A stretch of DNA of 64,000 nucleotides from Tubiluchus corallicola. Taxonomy: Eukaryota > Priapulida > Priapulimorpha > Priapulimorphida > Tubiluchidae. This document shows, piece by piece, positions 38,319 through 46,950 of the stretch (position 1 is the first letter of the stretch; each line of letters opens with the position of its first letter). Under the pieces are notes generated by a model that saw only the letters and a list, made by a program, of their open reading frames with translations, had not been told where the DNA came from and did no database searches. A program made the position numbers and the translations under genes. Location of the stretch: contig JAQGDQ010000216.1 in the NCBI GenBank assembly GCA_030141605.1, forward strand, positions 162,641-226,640, given 5' to 3'.

Positions 38319-38657
38319 ATGTATTATATTGAAGCTATAAAGAACAAGGTAATTCTGCTTTCAATTTCAATTTTGGCGTCACTCTCTGTTCAGGGGCAGA
38401 CACAGAAGGTTGAAGGGAGGATTGTGGATGATACAGATGAGCCGCTAATCGGGGCTACAGTTATTGTGAAAGGAACAGAAGCCACAGGAATAGTTGGTAC
38501 TATCACAGATATTGATGGGAATTTCATAATACACCTTCCTGCAGACAATGATTCATTATTAATTTCTTATACAGGGTATCTTGACAAGGTTGTGGATGCT
38601 CGTAGTACCGATTTTCTTAACGTAATATTATGTCACCAGGGGAGCATTCGGGCATAA
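38319..38657 (+). pseudogene. N-terminal fragment of a SusC/TonB-dependent receptor
   Basis: This is a fragment of 112 codons. Residues 1-26 are a signal peptide (VILLSISILASLSVQGQ) and residues 29-105 are a carboxypeptidase-regulatory-like (CarboxypepD_reg) domain, with VEGRIVDDTDEPLIGATV and GTITDIDGNF. In SusC-type receptors this domain is followed by the plug and the barrel. Here the frame leaves the family after about LNVIL, and a piece of an unrelated glycosidase gene begins in another frame. Several kilobases of receptor and probably susD are missing. It starts 10 bp after the ROK gene. Confidence 0.85.
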
Positions 38658-39168
38658 TGCATCTCTAAGCTTCACTGCCGATTGGGTTTACAGCCTTAGT
38701 GCAGATGATGTTTGGAGCTATCCTGTTCCATCATTAAATATTGATGGAGAGAGCCCTATGCCAGAACCTTCTGAGAACTATCCTGCGGGAGGCACTGTTT
38801 ATGATAAAACAAACGCAATTGGTGGCGGACCAATTTTAATTAAGGGTGGAGAGCTGGTTGAAGACTATCAGTATGAACTGTTTTATGACGATATAATCCG
38901 CTCCATTGCAAACAGGACTGCGATTGGTATTACTGAAGATAACTACCTGATAATTTTAATTGTAGATGGTCGGGCATTATATAGCGAGGGTATTGCCCTT
39001 AAAGATATGGCAGGTGTTTTAAAGAATGATTTTAATTGCACAGATGCTATGAATTTAGATGGTGGAGGTTCAACCACCTTAATAGTGAATGGTAGTTTGC
39101 ATAATCAATATAGTCTTGATTATGGCCAACGAAATGTTTTAACAGGCTTATTAATAGTCAAAGAGTAA
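38626..39168 (+). pseudogene. C-terminal fragment of a phosphodiester glycosidase (NAGPA family)
   Basis: Open sequence in frame 1 from about 38626 (reading YYVTRGAFGHNASLSF) continues to the stop at 39166-39168. It matches the C-terminal part of the phosphodiester glycosidase/NAGPA family: the TADWVYSLSADDVWSYPVP block, NAIGGGPILIKGG and the family end MNLDGGGSTTLIVNG. The N-terminal half is absent, and no start codon precedes the conserved part; the first ATG is at 38758. It is joined out of frame to the SusC fragment. Confidence 0.8.
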
Positions 39169-39243
39169 TCAGAGTGTTTTTTATTAGTTGCTTATTTAGG
39201 TTTTAATTATAACTGGGTTGAAGTAAAGGGAGAGTAAGGTTGC

Positions 39244-40716
39244 ATGGGAATCAATAGGGAAATAAGTATTGATGCTTTAAGGGGTATTGCGATTATTGGA
39301 ATGGTTCTTTCCGGTACTATTACTCAAAATCCTGAATTACCTGCCTGGCTGTTTCACGCACAGGTTGGTCCAGTTGATTTTAAGTTTCATCCGGATGTGC
39401 CTGGAATTACCTGGGTCGATTTGGTCTTTCCCTTTTTTCTTTTTGCTATGGGGCTTTCAATTCCTTTTTCATTAAATAGACTAATTAATGAAGGTGTATC
39501 CAGGAAGCAGATCATAAGAAAGGTAGTTGTCCGCGCACTTAAGTTATTTTTCTTTGCCGTTTTACTTGGTCACCTTTCTCCATTTAATTTTCCTGTTGAA
39601 GCCGGAGTTTGTAAATGGTTATTTGCGATTTTTACCTTTTTAGGTTTTTTTATGGCTTTCGGTAAGATATCCTTTAAAAGCATCAATGAAAAGGGCTTAA
39701 ACAGGGTTGGTTATCTTTTACTGCTTGTTTTGCTGATTTTAAGAAAAGCTACTTTCGGCCTGCCGATTTCAATTCATAAAAATGATATCATCATCCTTGT
39801 TCTTGCAAACATGGCACTGTTTGGGGCATTGATATGGCTATTTACTCAAAAAAACTGGTATACACGTTTATTCATTATCGCAATATATCTGGGCTTTAGA
39901 CTAACCTCAGATATTGAGGAGTCTTGGGCAGCCCAGGTGTGGAATTTCACTCCGATTAGATCGATTGGTTCCATATTTACAGGAGTAGCAGGTTGGCTAG
40001 GTCAGAATGGTGTCGACACACAAAAAGTGGTTTTCTATAGTTCTAATTTTGTTAAATACCTGTTCATAGTTCTTCCGGGAACAATAGCCGGAGATCTTTT
40101 ATACAGACTTAATCTAAAAGAGAATAAGGAAAACTTTAATAAAAATCGCACACTTGATATATTTCAAATAATCACCTACTCCCTGCTGATTGTTTGTAAT
40201 CTTATTGGTCTGTTTAACCGGTTAACTGCGTTTGTACTATTTTCAAATACTGTTCTTATATCAATTAGTCTTTATTTGGTCTCTTCACCAAGATTTAAAT
40301 TTTCGATTGAGATTATAAATATTATTAAATGGAGTGCTGCCTGGTTAGTAATAGGATTGGTACTTGAGCCCTTTGAAGGAGGAATTAAGAAAGATCACGC
40401 AACACTGAGTTATTTCTTTGTTACCTCTGGGATTGCAGGTTATGCATTGTTAATATTCAGGCTGACACATAAAAATATAAAGGCAAATAGGTGCCTGAAT
40501 TTTATTCCTTCAATTGGACAAAACCCTATGGTGGGATATGTTGCTGCTGCTTATTTAATAATACCGATCCTGGGTATTATGCAGTTGTTGGATTTTGTTG
40601 ATTCCTGGCATACGGTAAATAAATGGTTAGGACTAATTAGAGGTCTCTTGCTGACTTCAATTATGATATTGATAACAACATATACGGTAAAACGAAAATG
40701 GTTTTGGAAAACCTGA
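39244..40716 (+). CDS. DUF5009 / HGSNAT-like membrane acyltransferase
   Basis: This 490-residue membrane protein has about 10-12 hydrophobic segments. The N-terminus EISIDALRGIAIIGMVLSG and the segment FHPDVPGITWVDLVFPFFLFAMG match the heparan-alpha-glucosaminide N-acetyltransferase/NagX/DUF5009 family. The His in FHP is the expected acetyl-carrying residue. Family members are proposed to acetylate an amino sugar across a membrane with cytosolic acetyl-CoA. In this cluster it may acetylate a free amino sugar arriving in the periplasm (inference). Confidence 0.8.
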   Translation: MGINREISIDALRGIAIIGMVLSGTITQNPELPAWLFHAQVGPVDFKFHPDVPGITWVDLVFPFFLFAMGLSIPFSLNRLINEGVSRKQIIRKVVVRALKLFFFAVLLGHLSPFNFPVEAGVCKWLFAIFTFLGFFMAFGKISFKSINEKGLNRVGYLLLLVLLILRKATFGLPISIHKNDIIILVLANMALFGALIWLFTQKNWYTRLFIIAIYLGFRLTSDIEESWAAQVWNFTPIRSIGSIFTGVAGWLGQNGVDTQKVVFYSSNFVKYLFIVLPGTIAGDLLYRLNLKENKENFNKNRTLDIFQIITYSLLIVCNLIGLFNRLTAFVLFSNTVLISISLYLVSSPRFKFSIEIINIIKWSAAWLVIGLVLEPFEGGIKKDHATLSYFFVTSGIAGYALLIFRLTHKNIKANRCLNFIPSIGQNPMVGYVAAAYLIIPILGIMQLLDFVDSWHTVNKWLGLIRGLLLTSIMILITTYTVKRKWFWKT

Positions 40717-40728
40717 ACAGTAAATAAA

Positions 40729-41871
40729 ATGAGAAGATTTATAGGAATATTAGTAGTAGTGTCAATGTTAGGAAGTTGTTGCTCCCAAAAGTGCAATAGA
40801 GCTTCAAGTGGTAATTCATATGTGTTGGGATACAATGAGCCTGTAAAGGGAGTTTGGTTAACAAATGTGGCCAGTGACGCATTGTATTCCCGCGAAAACA
40901 TTAATAAGGCTGTAGCTAAATGCAAAGAGCTTGGGATTAATACAATTTTTACAGTAACCTGGAATAAGGCTATGACCCAATATCAGAGCGATATCATGGA
41001 GCAATTTACAGGGGTGAGGATTGAGCCAATCCTGGATCCTGATAATACCGGAAGGGACCCACTTGCAGAACTAATAGAAGAGGCGCATAAAAACAGTATT
41101 AAAGTAATCGCCTGGTTTGAATTTGGATTTTCTTCATCGTACAAAGCCAATGGGGGTAAATTGGTTGAGCTGAAGCCTGAATGGGCTAGCTTGAATAATA
41201 AAGCTGAGCTTACCACCAAAAATGGTTTCGATTGGTTAAATGCTTTGGATAAAGAGGTGCAGGATTTTATCACGTCACTCATTCTTGAGGTCGTAGAAAA
41301 TTATGATGTTGATGGAATTCAGGGAGATGACAGGTTGCCGGCAATGCCCTCTAGTGGTGGATATAACCCTGAAGTGATTGAGCAGTACAAAAAAGAACAT
41401 TTTGGTCAGTCACCACCCGAATATTACAAAGATTTTGAATGGGTAAACTGGAGGGCGGAAAAGCTAAATGATTTTCTAAAGGAGCTTTATAATAAAGTAA
41501 AAGAGACAGACCCTACATGCATTGTATCAATGTCTCCAAGTGTTTTTCCTTGGAGTAAGGAGGAGTACTTGCAGGATTGGCCAACATGGGTAAATCATGG
41601 TTATGTTGATATGATCTGCCCACAGGTTTACAGGAAAGACTCTGCATTTTATAAGTCAACCCTGGAGGCTACCATAGATTATATTATACCAGAAAAAAGA
41701 CATATTCTCTACCCGGGTATTCTCATCAAAGCAGGTGAGTATATGCCATCTGAAGAGCTTCTTTCTTATATGATTGAGTTGAACCGGATAAATGAAATTG
41801 AAGGAGAAGTATTCTTTTTCTATGAAGGACTTGAGAGATATGAGGAGGTATTAAAAGGGTATAACAATTAA
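40729..41871 (+). CDS. GHL10-like (glycosyl hydrolase-like family 10) lipoprotein
   Basis: This 380-residue protein has a lipoprotein signal (MLGSC lipobox, lipidated Cys near residue 17). The catalytic (beta/alpha)8 domain begins VKGVWLTNVASDALY and continues with GINTIFTVTWN, VIAWFEFGF, YDVDGIQGDDR, VSMSPSVFPWS and MICPQVYRKD. This pattern is typical of the DUF187/GHL10 family of putative glycosidases. YDVDGIQGDD and the Trp/Glu-rich WFEF loops would line the active site. It would act on an oligosaccharide at the outer membrane or in the periplasm. The substrate is unknown. Confidence 0.78.
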   Translation: MRRFIGILVVVSMLGSCCSQKCNRASSGNSYVLGYNEPVKGVWLTNVASDALYSRENINKAVAKCKELGINTIFTVTWNKAMTQYQSDIMEQFTGVRIEPILDPDNTGRDPLAELIEEAHKNSIKVIAWFEFGFSSSYKANGGKLVELKPEWASLNNKAELTTKNGFDWLNALDKEVQDFITSLILEVVENYDVDGIQGDDRLPAMPSSGGYNPEVIEQYKKEHFGQSPPEYYKDFEWVNWRAEKLNDFLKELYNKVKETDPTCIVSMSPSVFPWSKEEYLQDWPTWVNHGYVDMICPQVYRKDSAFYKSTLEATIDYIIPEKRHILYPGILIKAGEYMPSEELLSYMIELNRINEIEGEVFFFYEGLERYEEVLKGYNN

Positions 41872-41881
41872 ATTGAACTAC

Positions 41882-43375
41882 ATGGAAACAATACAAGCGA
41901 TAGCACTGCTTTTGGTTTTTATTGTCATTACAGCTCTTATGTCAAAACGTATTTGGCCTGCCTTGCTGGCTATGCCAATTCTGGCTGTTGCAGTGACTCT
42001 CATAGCAGGGATAAAACCAGATGATATTTTTGTTTATGTAATAGGAGAGGGATCTCTCAAGCTCACTGAACCCATCGTTATTTCAATGTTCGGAGGTGTT
42101 TTAAGTGTTATTATGCAAAGAACAGGAATCGCGGAAAACTTTATTAAAAAAGGAGCTGAACTTGCTGGAGATAAGCCAATGGTGATTTCAGTGGTTATGT
42201 TGCTGTTTATTATTTTACTTTTCACAACGCTTGGTGGCTTAGGTGCCATGATTATGGTTGGTTCAATTGTTCTTCCAATATTAACATCAGTAGGAATTTC
42301 CCGGCTTACAGCTTCGGTAATAATGCTACTGGGAGTAAACATGGGAGGGATGTTCAATGTTGGCAACTGGAGCCTGTATATGCGATCATTGGGGCTTTCA
42401 CAATTCGAAGTTCAACGTTTTGTGATGATCATGTTTGTTATCGTCTTTATAGGCTCTCTAATTTATCTGGGGATACAGCTTTATCATGATGGCTTTAATG
42501 TTTCAGCAAAGAAGGTTGTCTTGAACATATTAATTTTTATTGGCGCAGGGACGATAATTTTCTTTGTGAATAAATATCTGATTATTGATGAGGTGATTAG
42601 CGCCTTAAAGCGTATTTTTGCTCCGGTAAAAACCGGGCTATACTATTTGGCATATGCGGGTACTATCTTACTTTTTGCAAATGCTGCTTTCAGAGCGGTT
42701 TTAAATCGAAATAAGGATATCTCCAAAATCCATTGGGCATCGGTGTTTACACCTATTATTCCATTAATTCTGATACTTGTATTTAGTGTAAACTTTATTG
42801 CTGCATTTATCCTTGGTATCGGATATGCCTATCTAATAACCTATAAAAGGGATCATATTAGTGAATTACTTAAATCACTGATTGAAGGGGCAGCAGTTGT
42901 TCTTCCTGCTGTGGTTTTAATGTTTGGCATTGGGTGGATTCTTGTTGCAGTAAAAGGTCCAGACACAATGGCTGCTTCTGAAATGGTTGCTAAATATGGT
43001 GCTGAGGTATGGCCAGTTAGAAATCTGATGATTCCATTTGTTGAAAGGGTTGTTCCAAATGCCGGCTGGCAATATGTTCTCATTTTTACTCTGCTTGCCC
43101 CTCTGGCTCTTTACAGGGGTCCGTTAAATGTTTGGGGAATGGGATTTGGAATTGCTTCAATTTTTATGGCTGCAGGGATGCCATCAGGAGCGATTCTGGG
43201 GATGCTATGGTCAGTTGGTCAGCTACAAGGGATCAGTGATCCAACAAACCTTCAGAATGTATGGATTGCAAACGAAATGAAGATAGATGTTCAGAAGATA
43301 TTGTACAATACGCTTCCATATGCTTGGGTATTTGGACTTTTGGGTTTAATCGCAGCCGCAATAATATACTTTTAA
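41882..43375 (+). CDS. multi-pass membrane transporter (GntP/IT-superfamily-like)
   Basis: This protein of about 497 residues has some 12 transmembrane segments and a fold-repeat layout: two halves, each with an amphipathic re-entrant loop (TLGGLGAMIMVGSIVLP and GPLNVWGMGFGIASI). It resembles ion-coupled transporters such as GntP, CitM or LctP, and I cannot pick one subfamily. I prefer ATG at 41882; TTG at 41873 is also in frame. It lies 10 bp after the GHL10 gene. It probably imports the acidic or sugar substrate used by the following enzymes. Confidence 0.7.
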   Translation: METIQAIALLLVFIVITALMSKRIWPALLAMPILAVAVTLIAGIKPDDIFVYVIGEGSLKLTEPIVISMFGGVLSVIMQRTGIAENFIKKGAELAGDKPMVISVVMLLFIILLFTTLGGLGAMIMVGSIVLPILTSVGISRLTASVIMLLGVNMGGMFNVGNWSLYMRSLGLSQFEVQRFVMIMFVIVFIGSLIYLGIQLYHDGFNVSAKKVVLNILIFIGAGTIIFFVNKYLIIDEVISALKRIFAPVKTGLYYLAYAGTILLFANAAFRAVLNRNKDISKIHWASVFTPIIPLILILVFSVNFIAAFILGIGYAYLITYKRDHISELLKSLIEGAAVVLPAVVLMFGIGWILVAVKGPDTMAASEMVAKYGAEVWPVRNLMIPFVERVVPNAGWQYVLIFTLLAPLALYRGPLNVWGMGFGIASIFMAAGMPSGAILGMLWSVGQLQGISDPTNLQNVWIANEMKIDVQKILYNTLPYAWVFGLLGLIAAAIIYF

Positions 43376-43386
43376 TGGATTAGAGC

Positions 43387-45531
43387 ATGAAAAAAGTAAA
43401 AGTAGGTATAGATGTAGGTGGCACATTCACACATGCCGTTGCAGTTAATGTTGATGATTTCAGTATTATTGGGAAGTCATGTGTTCCAACGACACATAAT
43501 TCGAAACAAGGTGTTGCTGAAGGAGTAATTAATTCGATGTTTCAGCTATTAGAGGATGCTAAGATTAATCCTGATGAAATTGTATTAATTGCACATTCTA
43601 CAACACAGGCTACCAACGCACTATTAGAAGGTGATGTAGCAAAGGTGGGTATTATTACACTTGGACAGGGAGTTGAAGGTAGTATTGCTAAAAAGCAGGC
43701 CTATATCGATGATATTGAATTGGCACCAGGGAAAAAGCTCCAGGTTTGTTTTAGGTATCTAAGCACATCTCAGGAGGTAACTAATGAGAGAATTAACAAG
43801 GCAATAGATGAGCTTGTAAGCGAGGGAGCGGAGGTTTTTGTCGCAACGGAAGCTTTCGGTCCTGATAATAATGAAAATGAGTTGCGAGTAGCAAGGGTTG
43901 CAACCGATCGTGGATTTATGGCAACTGCTGCATGTACATTGAGTCAGTTATACGGACTAAAGGTGCGAACCCGAACCGCTGTAGTTAATGCCAGTATGAT
44001 GCCGAAAATGATCGAAACGGCAAATTTAACCGAGGAAGCTGTAAGAAAGAGCGGTGTTAAATCGCCACTTATGGTTATGAGATCAGATGGAGGAATCATG
44101 GATATCAGTGAGATGCGGAAGCGTCCGATATTGACCATGCTTTCCGGGCCGGCAGCCGGTGTTACGGCAGCTTTGATGTATGCAAAGGTCTCAGATGGGA
44201 TATTTGTTGAAGTGGGTGGAACGTCTACTGACATCTCAGTAATTAAAAACGGAATGCCACAGGTTAAGACTGCTCAAATAGGGAATAATCGTCTGAGTGT
44301 AAAAACTATTGACGTCAGAACAATTGGAGTTGGTGGTGGTTCGATTCCAAGATGGGATAAAGGAAAAATCCTTGATGTAGGACCACGCAGTGCACATATT
44401 GCAAACCTGGCCTATGCAGCTTATAGCGAGGATAGTGACTTTACAGCGTTGAAGCTTGAGAAAATACAACCTAAAGAGGGAGATCCTTCTGACTACCTCA
44501 AGCTAGTAAGAAAGGGCCAAGGATATACAATAACTCCCAGTGCAGCTTCCTACTACCTTGATCTGGTTAAAGAGGTGGGACATGGTGAGGCCAACTTTGA
44601 AGCGGTAAAGAATTCAATTGATGCGGTAGCTAAAGAAATTGGAATCAAGCCGGAAAAAATGGCTGAAGATATCCTTAAGGTATGTTCAGCAAAAGCTGAT
44701 AAAATCATAAATGGCCTCATTAGAGAGTATAAGCTGGATTCAAATTTTGTTGAGCTTGTTGGCGGTGGAGGTGGTTCAAGTGCTACTGTTCCTCATCTTT
44801 CCAGACATATGGGTATTAAACATATCATCGCCAATAATGCCGAAGTTATTTCTGCCATTGGTGCTGCAATGGGGATGATTAGAGATACAATTGAGAAAAG
44901 TATTTTTAACCCATCTGAGAGTGATATAGTGAAAATCCGCCAGGAGGCTATGGAGTCGGTCATAAAGATGGGGGCTGTGCCATCAAGCGTAGAGGTTCAT
45001 GTGGAAATCGACAATCCTAACAAAAAAGTGATAGCTATTGCAATAGGTACAAGTGATCTATCTGACAAGGGGGGTAAGCAAGATTTGTCAAGGAAAGATT
45101 TGCTTTTGAAGTGCGCCGATTATTTTAAAACGGATACTTCAAAGCTTGTTGAGTTTGGTTCAACAAGCATGCTAAATGTAATTGGTACTGAGAAGAGTAA
45201 ATCTCATTTCTTTGGACTGATGAAGGAGCTAATTCGATCAATTGTAATCATAGACAATGAGGGAACGATAAAAAGAAAGTTTCCAAATGCAAAGGTGATA
45301 AAAACCAATGTTTCCAATGTCAAGGCCAAGATTAGTGACGCAATTGAGGAGTTGCGTTCATTTGGAGATGCAGGAGAGCTTATGCCTGACATTTATGTAG
45401 CGGTGTCAGGGAAAATCATTGACCTTTCAGGTCTTGTTGAGTTGGCTCAGATACTATCTCTCATTGAATATGACTTAAAAGATTTAATAAGCGATGCTGA
45501 TGCAATAGTTATCGCGGTAAAGAAGAAGTAG
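43387..45531 (+). CDS. hydantoinase/oxoprolinase A-like protein
   Basis: This 714-residue protein has the HyuA/OplA architecture, with an ATP-binding actin-like fold. GIDVGGTFTHAV near residue 8, HSTTQATNALLEG near residue 71, LSGPAAGVTAAL, EVGGTSTDIS and TIGVGGGSIPRWD are conserved family segments. The usual GTFTD is GTFTH here. The partner subunit B is absent from the window. The C-terminal region (residues about 520-714) is unlike classical oxoprolinase. In this sugar cluster it may open a lactam or carboxylate ring with ATP, which is inference. Confidence 0.75.
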   Translation: MKKVKVGIDVGGTFTHAVAVNVDDFSIIGKSCVPTTHNSKQGVAEGVINSMFQLLEDAKINPDEIVLIAHSTTQATNALLEGDVAKVGIITLGQGVEGSIAKKQAYIDDIELAPGKKLQVCFRYLSTSQEVTNERINKAIDELVSEGAEVFVATEAFGPDNNENELRVARVATDRGFMATAACTLSQLYGLKVRTRTAVVNASMMPKMIETANLTEEAVRKSGVKSPLMVMRSDGGIMDISEMRKRPILTMLSGPAAGVTAALMYAKVSDGIFVEVGGTSTDISVIKNGMPQVKTAQIGNNRLSVKTIDVRTIGVGGGSIPRWDKGKILDVGPRSAHIANLAYAAYSEDSDFTALKLEKIQPKEGDPSDYLKLVRKGQGYTITPSAASYYLDLVKEVGHGEANFEAVKNSIDAVAKEIGIKPEKMAEDILKVCSAKADKIINGLIREYKLDSNFVELVGGGGGSSATVPHLSRHMGIKHIIANNAEVISAIGAAMGMIRDTIEKSIFNPSESDIVKIRQEAMESVIKMGAVPSSVEVHVEIDNPNKKVIAIAIGTSDLSDKGGKQDLSRKDLLLKCADYFKTDTSKLVEFGSTSMLNVIGTEKSKSHFFGLMKELIRSIVIIDNEGTIKRKFPNAKVIKTNVSNVKAKISDAIEELRSFGDAGELMPDIYVAVSGKIIDLSGLVELAQILSLIEYDLKDLISDADAIVIAVKKK

Positions 45532-45532
45532 G

Positions 45533-46252
45533 ATGGAATCTAAATTCAAACATATCATTTGGGGAGCATCACTCAGGGGTATTGAAAAAGCCATTGAGCT
45601 GCAATCAGCTGGAGAGAGCCTGATTCTCTTAAATAAATTAGGATTTCCCGGAGGTAAATATACTGAGAGCTTAGCATGCCATGTTCCTAAAGAAGAAATT
45701 GAGGCAGACTTTATCAAAATTAAAGTAGGCGAATCATTAAGAGAACTAAAATATGGAATAATTCATGAGAGTAAGGGTAGTTATATCGTTCATCCGGAAG
45801 CAGTAAAACGGGTGTGCTGGGATTTAATAAGGCTTCATGAAATCAATGTTCTATTTCATGTAAATCCTTTGGAAATTCACCGAAGCGATTCTCATACCAG
45901 ATTAACGCTATTTGGGCGAGAAGGGAAAATTACTGTTGAAGGAGAAAATTTTCATGACTATTCAGACGATAAATATTTCTCAACACATAGGGGGTCGGAT
46001 AGGCACTTGCTACGAGCCAATTGCTTCTTCAGGCATATTGATTCAAAATTTATAAGTGAAATTGATTTCAAGACTATTGTGCCGTGTGAATTAGGACATT
46101 ATGTAAGCCTTGAAAAAGAGGTTGATTCTCCAGAAAATATTGAGATGGAGTTTAACAAGATGCTGGACCAAATGACTGTGCATGCATGGGAGAAGTTCAA
46201 CTCGAGGGTCCTAATGTTGCCAGCTTACCCTGAAATTATTACAAACTATTAA
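45533..46252 (+). CDS. degenerate FAD-binding domain protein
   Basis: This 239-residue protein looks like the first half of a FAD_oxidored family enzyme that has lost its dinucleotide motif. At the N-terminus the expected GxGxxG strand reads WGASLRGIEKAIELQSAG. It is followed by GFPGGKYTES, which parallels the FLGGMSTAG segment of the FAD gene two positions downstream. HPEAVKRVCWDLIRLHEINVLFHV matches the family's substrate-side helix. It has no catalytic C-terminal half. It may be a partner subunit of the downstream FAD enzyme. It starts 1 bp after the HyuA-like gene. Confidence 0.6.
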   Translation: MESKFKHIIWGASLRGIEKAIELQSAGESLILLNKLGFPGGKYTESLACHVPKEEIEADFIKIKVGESLRELKYGIIHESKGSYIVHPEAVKRVCWDLIRLHEINVLFHVNPLEIHRSDSHTRLTLFGREGKITVEGENFHDYSDDKYFSTHRGSDRHLLRANCFFRHIDSKFISEIDFKTIVPCELGHYVSLEKEVDSPENIEMEFNKMLDQMTVHAWEKFNSRVLMLPAYPEIITNY

Positions 46253-46254
46253 TA

Positions 46255-46950
46255 ATGAATGTTTTTTTTAAAAAAATATATAAAGGATTAATTGTATCCT
46301 GTCAGGCTGAAGGAGAGTCTCCATTCAATAATCCCGATGACGTTGCAAAATTTGCTATTGCTGCCAAAATGGGGGGAGCGGTGGCTATTCGTACTGAAGG
46401 GGTTGATAAAACGAGTAGTGTTCTGAAAAAGGTTGATTTACCTGTTATCGCACTTAAAAAGTCTTCTTTTAGTGATGGTTATGTTAGAATAACCGGAAGC
46501 TTTCAGGATGTGGAGAATCTGTTATCCGCCGGAAGTAATATGATAGCTATTGACGGCACTTACAGAAAACGTGAAGAGTTAACGGGTCCTGCATTTATAT
46601 CAGAGGTTAAAAAACGCTACAAGTGTATGGTTATGGCTGATGTAGCAACTTTAGCTGAGGCGAGGGCATGTTATGAAGTGGGAGCCGATTGTTTGTCAAC
46701 TACCTTAAATGGCTATACCCCTGAAACAGAAGACCAGCTGTCAGATGGTCCGAATTTTAAGTTTCTGGAAGTGTTGGTAAATGAGTTTAGAAATGATATT
46801 CCCGTAATTGGAGAAGGAAGGTTTAATGCCCCTGATCTTGCTCGTAAGGCAATAAGTATGGGAGCCTGGGCAGTTGTGGTTGGATCAGCCATAACTCGTC
46901 CACAAGTGATCACAAAATGGTTTAAGGATGCGTTTGAAAAAGAAGTATGA
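46255..46950 (+). CDS. NanE-like N-acetylmannosamine-6-phosphate 2-epimerase
   Basis: This 231-residue (beta/alpha)8 protein of the NanE family normally converts ManNAc-6-P to GlcNAc-6-P. The start GLIVSCQAEGESPFNN, GGAVAIRTEGV, the late PVIGEGRFNAPDLARKA (catalytic Glu) and VVVGSAITRP are clear. The canonical KRD motif is altered: the catalytic Lys aligns with Lys69, but Arg and Asp are replaced by Ser70 and Ser71. The substrate may therefore differ. Its end overlaps the FAD oxidoreductase gene by 23 bp. Confidence 0.8.
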   Translation: MNVFFKKIYKGLIVSCQAEGESPFNNPDDVAKFAIAAKMGGAVAIRTEGVDKTSSVLKKVDLPVIALKKSSFSDGYVRITGSFQDVENLLSAGSNMIAIDGTYRKREELTGPAFISEVKKRYKCMVMADVATLAEARACYEVGADCLSTTLNGYTPETEDQLSDGPNFKFLEVLVNEFRNDIPVIGEGRFNAPDLARKAISMGAWAVVVGSAITRPQVITKWFKDAFEKEV

